Origin: Burkholderiales bacterium
Lineage (GTDB): Bacteria; Pseudomonadota; Gammaproteobacteria; Burkholderiales; SG8-41
Direction of reading: 5' to 3'
Assembly: GCA_019746155.1 (NCBI GenBank)
Contig: JAIESJ010000198.1
Location: 1 to 22,801 of the forward strand
Length of the DNA stretch: 22,801 nucleotides
How positions within the stretch are numbered: the first letter of the stretch is position 1; every line of letters begins with the position of its first letter. Below the pieces are notes generated by a model, which saw only the letters and a program-made list of their open reading frames with translations, did not search any database and had not been told where the DNA came from. This document shows, piece after piece, positions 16,845 through 22,801 of the stretch. The position numbers and the translations under genes are program-made.

Positions 16845-17324
16845 CTAATGATGATGGCCGTGCGCACCGTGGGCGTGGCCGTGCGAGATTTCCTCGTCGG
16901 TGGCGGCACGCACACCCGCAACAGTACAGGAAAAATTCAGGGTCTGCCCGGCAAGCGGATGGTTGCCGTCGACGACGACCTTGTCGTCGGCAATATCGGT
17001 GACGGTGTAGATCAGCGTCTCTCCCGAATTCTCGCCGCGCCCCTCGAATTGCATGCCGACCGCGACATTCCCGGGAAATTTGTCGCGGGATTCGATATGC
17101 ACCAGGTCGGCGTCATAATCGCCGAACGCGTCCTCGGGCGCGAGCTTCACCTGGCAACTGTCCCCCACGCCCTTGCCATCCAGCACCGTTTCCACCTGCG
17201 GGAAAATGCCGTAATAGCCGCCGTGCAGATATTCGATCGGCGTATCGGCTTTTTCAATGAGATTGCCATCGGCGTCGGACAATTCGTACTGCAGCGTAAC
17301 CACGGTGTTTTTAGCTATTTGCAT
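16845..17324 (-). CDS. slyD: SlyD-like FKBP peptidyl-prolyl isomerase with His-rich tail
   Basis: SlyD-type FKBPs are cytoplasmic prolyl isomerases and chaperones; the His-rich tail binds nickel and helps hydrogenase maturation in E. coli. The 159 residues show the split FKBP fold (about 1-68 and 120-140) around an insert-in-flap chaperone domain, the hallmark DGNHPLAGQTLNF at about 119-131, and a tail HGHAHGAHGHHH at 148-159. The tail is shorter and free of Cys, unlike E. coli. The ATG at 17324 is preceded by AGGA. Its start overlaps the end of the upstream peroxiredoxin gene by ten bases in another frame, so the two are coupled. Confidence 0.92.
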   Translation of the reverse strand: MQIAKNTVVTLQYELSDADGNLIEKADTPIEYLHGGYYGIFPQVETVLDGKGVGDSCQVKLAPEDAFGDYDADLVHIESRDKFPGNVAVGMQFEGRGENSGETLIYTVTDIADDKVVVDGNHPLAGQTLNFSCTVAGVRAATDEEISHGHAHGAHGHHH

Positions 17325-17791
17325 TTTCCTATCTTTCTGACCAGGTTGAGAACTTCCGCAGCATGACCGCGCGGGGTCACGCCGTAGAACACGTGTCTGA
17401 GCACACCTTTGCGGTCGATGATGAATGTCGAGCGCTGTATGCAGATTCTTTTCCTGCCATCCGCTTCCTTCTCCTGAATCACGCCATAGCGGCGGCAAAC
17501 CTCGCCATCGGCGTCGGCCAGCAGCCGCACGCACAAGCCGTGCTTGTCGCGGAACGAGCCGTGACTCAGACAATCGTCCATGCTGACGCCGAGCACCACG
17601 GTCTTGAGCCGGCTGAAGTCGTCTTCCAGATCGCTGAATTCGATCGCCTCCATGGTGCAGCCCGGCGTGTCGTCCCTGGGGTAAAAATAAAGCACGACAT
17701 TATAGTGATTCCTGAAGCTCGAAAGATTCACCATGTTCATGTCGGCGTCGGGCAGATCGAAAACCGGCGCGGGTTGTCCCGGTTGCAGCAT
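17315..17791 (-). CDS. bcp: BCP/PrxQ-family thiol peroxidase
   Basis: The protein reduces hydroperoxides with a peroxidatic cysteine. In 158 residues the active site YPRDDTPGCTMEA places that Cys at 45, with Thr42 and Pro43 of the family motif. The resolving Cys expected five residues later (position 50) is Ile here, so either another Cys (74, 87, 99 or 117 are present) closes the disulphide, or it works as a one-Cys enzyme. The ORF has the usual length, from an ATG at 17791. It is followed by slyD with a ten-base overlap, a small stress-linked operon. Confidence 0.93.
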   Translation of the reverse strand: MLQPGQPAPVFDLPDADMNMVNLSSFRNHYNVVLYFYPRDDTPGCTMEAIEFSDLEDDFSRLKTVVLGVSMDDCLSHGSFRDKHGLCVRLLADADGEVCRRYGVIQEKEADGRKRICIQRSTFIIDRKGVLRHVFYGVTPRGHAAEVLNLVRKIGKCK

Positions 17792-17866
17792 ATGTAAATC
17801 CGTTTACTCCTCGACTCGATTCTAATCCAGAGCCTCCAACATGATCAGGGGCTCCGAATCGCGCAC

Positions 17867-17894
17867 AGTATAGGCCCCGGTCGGGGAATGCGAA
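17867..17894 (-). promoter_or_regulatory. candidate bcp-slyD promoter
   Basis: On minus, TTCGCA (17894-17889) and TATACT (17872-17867) are 16 bases apart, with the palindrome CCCCG-GT-CGGGG (17875-17886) in the spacer. A regulator binding there would control the promoter. It faces the roxA promoter. Confidence 0.4.
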
Positions 17895-17917
17895 AGTACC
17901 GTGAAACCAGCGCACGC

Positions 17918-17923
17918 TATAAT
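17918..17923 (+). promoter_or_regulatory. roxA -10 box, possibly leaderless
   Basis: A perfect TATAAT stands eight bases before the roxA ATG, and no ribosome-binding site is visible. No good -35 box is seen. Confidence 0.5.
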
Positions 17924-17931
17924 CGTTTGAC

Positions 17932-19062
17932 ATGACGAAAAAACTGCTTTCGGGTCTCGGCCGGGCGGCGTTTCTGCGCCAGCACTGGCAAAAGAAGCCG
18001 CTGCTCGCGCGACAGGCATTGCCCGATTATGCCGGGCTGCTCGATCGCGACGCGCTGTTCGAGCTTGCCGCGCGCGATGACATGCAATCGCGCCTGGTCA
18101 TCCGCAACCGCGGCCGCTGGCGAGTGGAGCACGGCCCCTTTGCCAGACGCGACCTCGCGCGGCTGCCGAAAAACAACTGGACGCTGCTGGTGCAGGGCGT
18201 CAATCACGTCCTGCCCGAAGCGCAGGAACTGCTGCTCGAATTCGCGTTCATCCCCTACGCGCGGCTCGACGACATCATGGTGAGCTATGCGCCGCCCGGC
18301 GGCGGCGTCGGCCCGCACTTCGACAGCTACGACGTGTTCCTGCTGCAGCTTGCCGGCACGCGCCGCTGGCGGATAAGCGCCCAGCGCGATCTGATGCTCG
18401 TCGAAAACGCGCCGCTCAGGATACTGCGCGGCTTTCGACCGCAACATGAATGGCTGCTTGCTCCGGGGGATATGCTGTATCTGCCGCCGCGCCATGCGCA
18501 CGACGGCATCGCGGTCGACGACTGTCTGACTTGCTCGATCGGATTTCGCGCGCCGAGCGCGCAGGAGCTGGGAACGCGTTTTCTCGAATTTCTGCAGGAC
18601 CGGCTGGCGCTCAAGGGTATGTATCGCGATCCCGGTCTCAAACTGCAGCGCCATCCGGCACAGATCAGCTCCGCGATGCTGCGGCAGATGCGGCACATGA
18701 TCGGACGCATCCGCTGGCACGAGCGGGACGTCGTGCAATTCGCCGGGCAGTTCCTGACCGAACCCGGGCCCCTCATCGTATTCGACCGTCCCCATCGGCC
18801 GCTGACACCCCAGGCGTTCGCGCTCCAGGCGGAGCGTCACGGTGTGCGTCTGGCGCTGAAAACACGGATGCTGTGCCGCGGCCACCAGTTGTTCATCAAC
18901 GGCGAGCGCTGCGAGACGGGCAGCGCGGCGGCACGCGTATTGTTGCGGCTCGCCGACCGGCGCCGCCTGCCGCCGCGCCTTGCTGTCGGCAAGGAGGCCG
19001 CGCACTGGCTTTACCAATGGTACCGGGCAGGTTATATTGAGATCGACCGCAGCCCCTCCTGA
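17932..19062 (+). CDS. roxA: JmjC-type ribosomal oxygenase (RoxA/YcfD-like, uL16 arginine hydroxylase)
   Basis: RoxA hydroxylates an arginine of ribosomal protein uL16 using 2-oxoglutarate, O2 and iron. The 376 residues match the E. coli enzyme in length (about 373) and landmarks: FLRQHWQKKPLL at about 14-25, SRLV at 53-56, LLVQGVNH at about 85-92, GGGVGPHFDSYDVFLLQ with Fe ligands His129 and Asp131, LAPGDMLYLPP at about 176-186, and the third ligand His190 in RHAHDG. GFRAPSAQEL follows at about 205-214. The dimerisation and C-terminal winged-helix parts are present. It is transcribed away from bcp. I name it by similarity; hydroxylation of uL16 itself is family knowledge. Confidence 0.9.
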   Translation: MTKKLLSGLGRAAFLRQHWQKKPLLARQALPDYAGLLDRDALFELAARDDMQSRLVIRNRGRWRVEHGPFARRDLARLPKNNWTLLVQGVNHVLPEAQELLLEFAFIPYARLDDIMVSYAPPGGGVGPHFDSYDVFLLQLAGTRRWRISAQRDLMLVENAPLRILRGFRPQHEWLLAPGDMLYLPPRHAHDGIAVDDCLTCSIGFRAPSAQELGTRFLEFLQDRLALKGMYRDPGLKLQRHPAQISSAMLRQMRHMIGRIRWHERDVVQFAGQFLTEPGPLIVFDRPHRPLTPQAFALQAERHGVRLALKTRMLCRGHQLFINGERCETGSAAARVLLRLADRRRLPPRLAVGKEAAHWLYQWYRAGYIEIDRSPS

Positions 19063-19160
19063 CCCGCGGTTTTGCCCAACGTAAGCGGCCTGTAAGGAAA
19101 TAGGGGTATAATTTTGGGTTCATATGGTAAACAGTCAGACACTTGGCTTCGAACCTTCGC

Positions 19161-19166
19161 TATAAT
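19161..19166 (+). promoter_or_regulatory. candidate -10 box of the lipoprotein leader
   Basis: TATAAT lies about 12 bases before the first leader hairpin. The -35 is weak (GACACT at 19138-19143, 17-base spacer). A second TATAAT at 19107-19112 may be an alternative start. 19063-19106 shows no feature. Confidence 0.45.
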
Positions 19167-19172
19167 TATGTC

Positions 19173-19196
19173 AACGGCCGGGTACCAATGGCCGTT
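19173..19196 (+). ncRNA. first hairpin of a structured leader
   Basis: AACGGCC (19173-19179) pairs with GGCCGTT (19190-19196) around a ten-base loop. With the terminator-like hairpin that follows, the transcript from the 19161 box would be a short RNA of about 53 bases or a regulated leader for the lipoprotein gene. It resembles no riboswitch that I recognise. Confidence 0.4.
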
Positions 19197-19203
19197 AATG
19201 TTT

Positions 19204-19225
19204 AGCCGGTCTACTCCGGCTTTTT
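19204..19225 (+). terminator. intrinsic terminator in the leader
   Basis: AGCCGG-TCTACT-CCGGCT followed by a T-run (19221-19225). It stands after a TATAAT box and 35 bases before the lipoprotein ATG, so it may act as an attenuator or end a small RNA, or simply end roxA transcription. Confidence 0.65.
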
Positions 19226-19260
19226 GTATTAACTGTCTATTGATCTAAGGGAAAATAAAC

Positions 19261-19482
19261 ATGAAACGCTCGCTCCTCGTTGCCGCTCTCCTGGCTATCG
19301 GTTTGAGCGCCTGCGGCGAAAAACCCGCCCCGGCGCCCGCTCCGGCACCTGCACCCGCACCTGCTCCGGCTCCGGCCCCCGCTCCGGCACCTGCTCCAGC
19401 TGAAGCGCCCAAAGCTGATGCCGCTGCTCCGGCTGCGGCTCCGGCTGCTGCGCCTGAAGAAAAGAAAGACGAGAAGAAGTAA
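19261..19482 (+). CDS. small Ala-Pro-repeat lipoprotein
   Basis: The 73-residue protein starts with a signal peptide, MKRSLLVAALLAIGLSAC, with a lipobox LSAC and lipidated Cys18. The mature part is 13 Pro-Ala pairs (22-47), then an Ala-rich stretch and a charged tail EEKKDEKK. PA repeats form a stiff rod, so the lipoprotein may span part of the periplasm; this is inference. The ATG has AAGGGA upstream. Similar small AP-rich lipoproteins are known to me from betaproteobacteria, without a function. It has its own leader and a strong terminator. Confidence 0.8.
   Translation: MKRSLLVAALLAIGLSACGEKPAPAPAPAPAPAPAPAPAPAPAPAPAEAPKADAAAPAAAPAAAPEEKKDEKK
19324..19401 (+). repeat. six-base-period coding repeat (13 Pro-Ala units)
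   Basis: Thirteen CCN-GCN units encode the PA rod. Third positions vary, so the protein repeat is preserved by selection or by repeated slippage; copy number may vary between strains. Confidence 0.75.
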
Positions 19483-19496
19483 TTTCTCGGCGGCAC

Positions 19497-19526
19497 AAAA
19501 AAGCCGGCCCTGAGGCCGGCTTTTTT
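19497..19526. terminator. bidirectional terminator
   Basis: GCCGGCC-CTGA-GGCCGGC flanked by A6 and T7. It serves the lipoprotein gene on plus and the MBL gene on minus, which converge here. Confidence 0.92.
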
Positions 19527-19538
19527 TATTTATAATCA

Positions 19539-20306
19539 TCATGTTATATCGCACCAGTCAAATCCGTTCTGCTGGTCGGCAACGCCGATCCATGCCGGTG
19601 CGCAGTTAAGCGCCTGCGCCATCGCCAGGCGCGCCCGTTCGGGCGTGTTGTTCTGCTGCGAGAGATGGGCTGCGATCAAATGCTGCAGACGGCTGCAATC
19701 CAGGCTGGCAAGCAGCCGGGCGGCCGTCCCGTTGTCGAGATGGCCGAAGCGGCCGGCGATGCGCTCCCTCAGATACGGTGGGTAGCTGCTTTGGGCCAGC
19801 AGGTCGAGGTCGTGATTGCACTCGAGTACCAGTGCATTCAACCCTGACAGCATGCTCTCGATATGCGGCGTCGAGGAGCCGGTATCGGTCAGCACCCCTA
19901 GGCTCACCCGGCCGTCGCTGAATACGTATTGCGCCGGCTCGCGGGCATCGTGCGGCACCGGATACGGCCTCACCTCGATGTCGCCGATCGCAAACGGCGT
20001 GTGGCTGTCGATGACCGTGATCTGGGCGATGCCGGCGCGCGCGCCATCGAGCGCGGTCAGCGTGCCATAGGTAAGATAAACCGGGATCTCGTGTTTGCGC
20101 GCCAAGCGCGCGACGCCGCCCACGTGATCATCGTGTTCGTGGGTGACGATGATGGCGTCGAGATCGTCCGCCTCAAGACTGCGCCGCGCCAGGCGCGCCT
20201 TGACATCATTGAGGCCGAAACCGCAGTCGAGCATCACCCGCGTGCGTCCGGCTTCCACGACCAGCGCATTGCCCTGGCTGCCGCTGCCCAATGACGCGAA
20301 GCGCAT
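19539..20306 (-). CDS. YycJ-like MBL-fold metallo-hydrolase
   Basis: The 255-residue protein has the metallo-beta-lactamase fold: GSGSQGNALVVE at about 7-18, the metal motif THEHDDH at 55-61, His119 in VPHDA, Asp141 in LTDTG and HLSQQNNTPE starting with His214, which is a mark of the YycJ/WalJ group. These are thought to act on nucleic acid (5'-3' exonuclease in one case); the substrate here is unknown. I choose the ATG at 20306; a GTG at 20309 directly before it would add one residue. It follows bamC on the same strand, separated by a palindromic element of 119 bases. The dapA-bamC-hydrolase order is common in betaproteobacteria. Confidence 0.88.
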   Translation of the reverse strand: MRFASLGSGSQGNALVVEAGRTRVMLDCGFGLNDVKARLARRSLEADDLDAIIVTHEHDDHVGGVARLARKHEIPVYLTYGTLTALDGARAGIAQITVIDSHTPFAIGDIEVRPYPVPHDAREPAQYVFSDGRVSLGVLTDTGSSTPHIESMLSGLNALVLECNHDLDLLAQSSYPPYLRERIAGRFGHLDNGTAARLLASLDCSRLQHLIAAHLSQQNNTPERARLAMAQALNCAPAWIGVADQQNGFDWCDIT

Positions 20307-20313
20307 CACCGGC

Positions 20314-20432
20314 CGTGAATGGTAAATCGTGAAGGGTGAATGGAAAAGACCAGCCTGCGCGCAGCGCCGACCTTACGATTCACGATTCACCTTTCATTCT
20401 TTTCAATACCCGCTTAACGGGTACCATTCACG
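20314..20432. repeat. 119-base MITE-like element with 11-base terminal inverted repeats
   Basis: CGTGAATGGTA (20314-20324) and TACCATTCACG (20422-20432) are perfect inverted repeats at the ends. Inside are further inverted pairs: AATCGTGAA/TTCACGATT (20325-20333, 20379-20387) and GAAAAGA/TCTTTTC (20343-20349, 20398-20404). A hairpin TACCCG-CTTAA-CGGGTA lies at 20407-20423. The arms are built of seven-base units. It ends directly at the bamC stop codon. No target duplication is visible. Confidence 0.65.
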
Positions 20433-21692
20433 TTACTTCAACTGCTCGTAGAGCAGCGACAGGATGCGGCTCGCGGTCTCGGACTGCTCGCGCGCCCCAT
20501 CCTTGTTGAGCACGTTGACTTCGGCGCCCGTATCGGCGTCCTTCACCAGGATCCGGTACTGCTCGGTCTTGGTCTTGGGCTTGGCATCGCCACCCCAGAA
20601 TTTGAGCTTCGACAGCCAGCCTTTGCTGTCCGCCGACTTGTTGTCAACCTCGGGGTCGATATAGCGCACGTAATAAAGGCCCTTCGAGCGGTCGCGATCC
20701 TCGACGGTGAAACCGACGCGGTCGAGCGCGAGCCCGACGCGCCGCCAGGCGCGGTCGAACTGCTCGTCAAGCGCCAGCGTGCCCGTCCCGTCCTTGCCTG
20801 TGGACAGTTTCGCACGAGGCGTGGCCGCCGTCGACGCCAATTGCGCCTTGGCGCGGTCCTCCTGCACGCCGAAGCGCACCATCAGTCGCCTCAACATTTC
20901 CGCCTCCAGTTCGGGATCGGGCGGACGCGGCTGCCACTTGGTCTGGTCCTTGGTGGCGGTCACATACACCTCTTCCATGCCGCGGTGACTGATGTAGATT
21001 TCCGTCATGCCCTGCTCGGCGCTGCGCTCCAGACGGGTGCGGAATTTGTCGCGCTCCGACGTGGAGTAGACGCTGTCGAGCAGCTTGCCCAAGGTGTTGC
21101 GAATAAAGCCGTCGGGAACCTTGGCGCGGTTTTCCGCCCATTCGGTTTCCATGACGCCCGCCTCGGGAATCTCGGTATTGATCACAAAACCCGTCTCCTG
21201 CCAGAACTCCTTGACGATCTGCCACAACTGGTCCGGGTCCCCCTTGACCACCAGCCAGCGCTGGGTGCCGGCGCGCTCGATGCGCGCGTTTTCCTGCTGC
21301 GGCAGCACGGTGGAGCTGACCACCTGCCTCTCTCCCGAGCGCTCCCTGCTATAGGCGGAATAGGTCGCCGTGCTCTTGGGGTTGACGTCGGGCACGACGA
21401 AACGGTCGTCGGCGCTCGGCCGTGTCAGATCCGGCGGAATCTCGAGCGGCGGCAGTTGGTTTGTTGATTTGTAATCGATTTTCTTGCTCGGGATCTCCAA
21501 TGACATGGATTTGCAGGAAACCAGGGAAAGGGCCGCCACTGCGTATGCCGCCACGCGGAGCAGCTTACTGAGGGCACCGCCGAATAGTGCGTAGTTGCAG
21601 GTCGGCAATCCTTTGCCGACAACCCGGCGGGAAGGGATTCCCGCCCTACGGCCCGTGCGCAATTTCGTGGCCAGATCAGTAGGTAGTCGCAT
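20433..21692 (-). CDS. bamC: BamC, outer-membrane assembly lipoprotein
   Basis: BamC is an accessory lipoprotein of the BAM complex that inserts outer-membrane proteins. The export signal SKLLRVAAYAVAALSLVSC ends in a lipobox LVSC. After it come the unstructured BamD-contact segment KKIDYKSTNQLPPLEIPPDL and two helix-grip domains. The length from ATG 21692 is 419 residues, but the first 35-40 precede the signal peptide and are largely coded by the hairpin repeat at 21597-21650 (GIPSRRVVGKGLPTC), which seems inserted in frame. Other starts, such as TTG 21608 inside the repeat, are possible, and none has a strong ribosome-binding site (GAGAG about ten bases before 21692). It follows dapA after 35 bases. 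Confidence 0.88.
   Translation of the reverse strand: MRLPTDLATKLRTGRRAGIPSRRVVGKGLPTCNYALFGGALSKLLRVAAYAVAALSLVSCKSMSLEIPSKKIDYKSTNQLPPLEIPPDLTRPSADDRFVVPDVNPKSTATYSAYSRERSGERQVVSSTVLPQQENARIERAGTQRWLVVKGDPDQLWQIVKEFWQETGFVINTEIPEAGVMETEWAENRAKVPDGFIRNTLGKLLDSVYSTSERDKFRTRLERSAEQGMTEIYISHRGMEEVYVTATKDQTKWQPRPPDPELEAEMLRRLMVRFGVQEDRAKAQLASTAATPRAKLSTGKDGTGTLALDEQFDRAWRRVGLALDRVGFTVEDRDRSKGLYYVRYIDPEVDNKSADSKGWLSKLKFWGGDAKPKTKTEQYRILVKDADTGAEVNVLNKDGAREQSETASRILSLLYEQLK
21597..21628 (-). repeat. dispersed 32-base hairpin repeat, copy 2, inside bamC
   Basis: Identical on minus to 16783-16814. The stem is GTCGGCAA/TTGCCGAC (21601-21620). Confidence 0.8.
21626..21645. repeat. second hairpin of the dispersed repeat
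   Basis: GGCGGGAA-GGGA-TTCCCGCC is a perfect eight-base stem directly next to the first hairpin, so the element has two hairpins in about 50 bases. It lies within the bamC 5' coding region. Confidence 0.7.
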
Positions 21693-21727
21693 GCGGTTAT
21701 CTCTCAAGTCGGTTGCGGATGAATGCA

Positions 21728-22612
21728 TCATGCCTTGATCCCTGCCTGCCGCATGGCCTCGCGCACCTGGTCGTGAAACCCGGTGGAAAGTGGTGTCAAA
21801 GGCAGGCGGATGCCGCCTTTCATCAGACCCATCTGCTGCACGGCCCACTTGACCGGAATCGGGTTCGCCTCGCAGAACAAATGGCGGTGCAGACCCATCA
21901 GCAGGTTGTTGCACCCGCGCGCCCTGGCAATGTCGCCGGCAAGCGCTGCGGCGCACATCTCGTGCATCAGCCTGGGCGCCACGTTGGCGGTGACCGAAAT
22001 CACGCCATCGCTGCCCAGCAGCATCAGCGCCAGCGCGGTCGCATCGTCACCGCTGAACACTAGAAAATCCCGGGGCTTGCGGCGCAGCAGGTCGGCGCCG
22101 CGTTCCAGGTTGGCCGTGGCATCCTTGATGCCGACAATATTCGGGATCTGCGCCAGGCGCAGCACGGTATCGTTGGCAAGATCGGCAACGGTGCGGCTGG
22201 GCACATTGTAGAGAATCTGGGGAATGTCGACAGCCTCGGCGATCGCCTTGAAATGGCGATACAGGCCTTCCTGGGTCGGCTTGTTGTAATACGGCACCAC
22301 CGACAGGCTCATGTCGGCGCCCGCCTCCTTGGCATAGGTCGAAAGCTCGATCGCCTCGCGGGTCGAGTTGGCGCCGGTACCGGCGATGACGGGGATCCGT
22401 TTTGCGGCGTGCTCGACCGCGGTCCTGATCAGCAAACGGTGCTCATCGAAATCCACCGTCGGTGACTCGCCGGTGGTGCCGACCACCACGATACCGTCAG
22501 TGCCTTCCCTGATGTGCCAGTCGATCAGCTTGCGAAACGCATCGAAATCAAGGCCGCCATCCTCCAGCATCGGAGTCACGATGGCGACCAGGCTGCCTTG
22601 CAGCATTGCCAT
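21728..22612 (-). CDS. dapA: 4-hydroxy-tetrahydrodipicolinate synthase DapA
   Basis: DapA joins pyruvate and aspartate semialdehyde, the first step specific to lysine and diaminopimelate synthesis. The 294 residues match the usual length of about 292. Visible are GTTGES at 45-50, YYNKP at 108-112, Tyr135 with Arg140 in YNVPSRT, and the Schiff-base Lys163 in GIKDATANL. The start is the ATG at 22612, with AAGGGA ten bases upstream; an ATG two codons on is possible. A terminator-like hairpin sits in the leader. It heads the dapA-bamC operon. Confidence 0.96.
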   Translation of the reverse strand: MAMLQGSLVAIVTPMLEDGGLDFDAFRKLIDWHIREGTDGIVVVGTTGESPTVDFDEHRLLIRTAVEHAAKRIPVIAGTGANSTREAIELSTYAKEAGADMSLSVVPYYNKPTQEGLYRHFKAIAEAVDIPQILYNVPSRTVADLANDTVLRLAQIPNIVGIKDATANLERGADLLRRKPRDFLVFSGDDATALALMLLGSDGVISVTANVAPRLMHEMCAAALAGDIARARGCNNLLMGLHRHLFCEANPIPVKWAVQQMGLMKGGIRLPLTPLSTGFHDQVREAMRQAGIKA

Positions 22613-22629
22613 TTACCGGATTTCCCTTG

Positions 22630-22652
22630 AAAAAGGGGCGCAATTACGCCCC
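22630..22652 (-). terminator. terminator-like hairpin in the dapA leader
   Basis: On minus, GGGGCG-TAATTG-CGCCCC is followed by five T, ending 17 bases before the dapA ATG. A -10-like TAAAAT (22672-22667) lies upstream of it. It is either the terminator of a gene beyond the window or an attenuator. No gene is seen in 22653-22801. Confidence 0.6.
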
Positions 22653-22801
22653 GGCTGAATTGCATTATTTTACCCCATTGCCATGGCGCGGGATACCGGT
22701 CAGACCCGGCAGGACGGGATTGGTTGCACTGCTCTGGGAAGCGAATCGATGCGGCAGGGGAACGCGCAAAGAGCGTCCCCCACGAAGGACGCCGCGCCTT
22801 G

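Noticed and set aside
16845..17573. slyD extended to 17573
   Set aside because: The extension reads through bcp in another frame; the FKBP fold begins at the ATG at 17324.
17917..19017. A 366-codon minus-strand frame opposite roxA
   Set aside because: Shadow of roxA; no recognisable motif, and the plus frame matches a known family throughout.
20433..21956. bamC extended upstream to 21956
   Set aside because: The extra part overlaps the dapA C-terminus in another frame and has no BamC similarity; the ATG at 21692 is nearer and better supported.

Overview
The window reads as a chromosome segment of a high-GC betaproteobacterium. Support comes from the housekeeping genes: dapA and bamC are adjacent and co-oriented next to a YycJ-like hydrolase, bamC is divergent from the E. 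coli form, mutS, slyD, bcp and roxA are typical in sequence, and REP-like elements fill the gaps between genes. A Nitrosomonadales-type relative would fit, but I cannot fix the genus. No rRNA, tRNA or CRISPR array was seen.

The left 14 kb (1-14029) is an accessory defence island. A minus-strand series runs higB, higA, hsdR, a GIY-YIG nuclease, hsdM, hsdS and a PHP-domain/SMC-like ATPase. The genes are tightly packed (GTGA and ATGA overlaps, gaps of 2, 12 and 13 bases), except for a 268-base REP-like array between the GIY-YIG gene and hsdM. The one good promoter found for this series precedes higB, so the type I restriction-modification genes may lie under toxin-antitoxin autoregulation. On the plus strand follow hipB-hipA and a Fic protein with an AbiEi-like N-terminal region. 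Four copies of a 13-base motif, spaced exactly 23 bases apart, precede the Fic gene and run into its start codon. The island ends in a tyrosine integrase broken by two frameshifts, beside mutS.

The right 8.7 kb is core genome. It holds mutS; convergent slyD and bcp; the ribosomal oxygenase roxA; a small Ala-Pro-repeat lipoprotein with a structured leader; a YycJ-like MBL hydrolase; and bamC and dapA. Repeats sit between these genes: a 32-base hairpin sequence is found both after mutS and inside the 5' end of bamC, and a 119-base element with 11-base terminal inverted repeats fills the gap between bamC and the MBL gene.

The strongest leads for something undescribed are the GIY-YIG nuclease beside its REP-like array, the 23-base-phased motif array in front of the Fic fusion, and the composite toxin-antitoxin/restriction/PHP-ATPase operon. 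Three genes (higB, hipB, roxA) also have a -10 box only 7-8 bases before the start codon, which suggests leaderless mRNAs.
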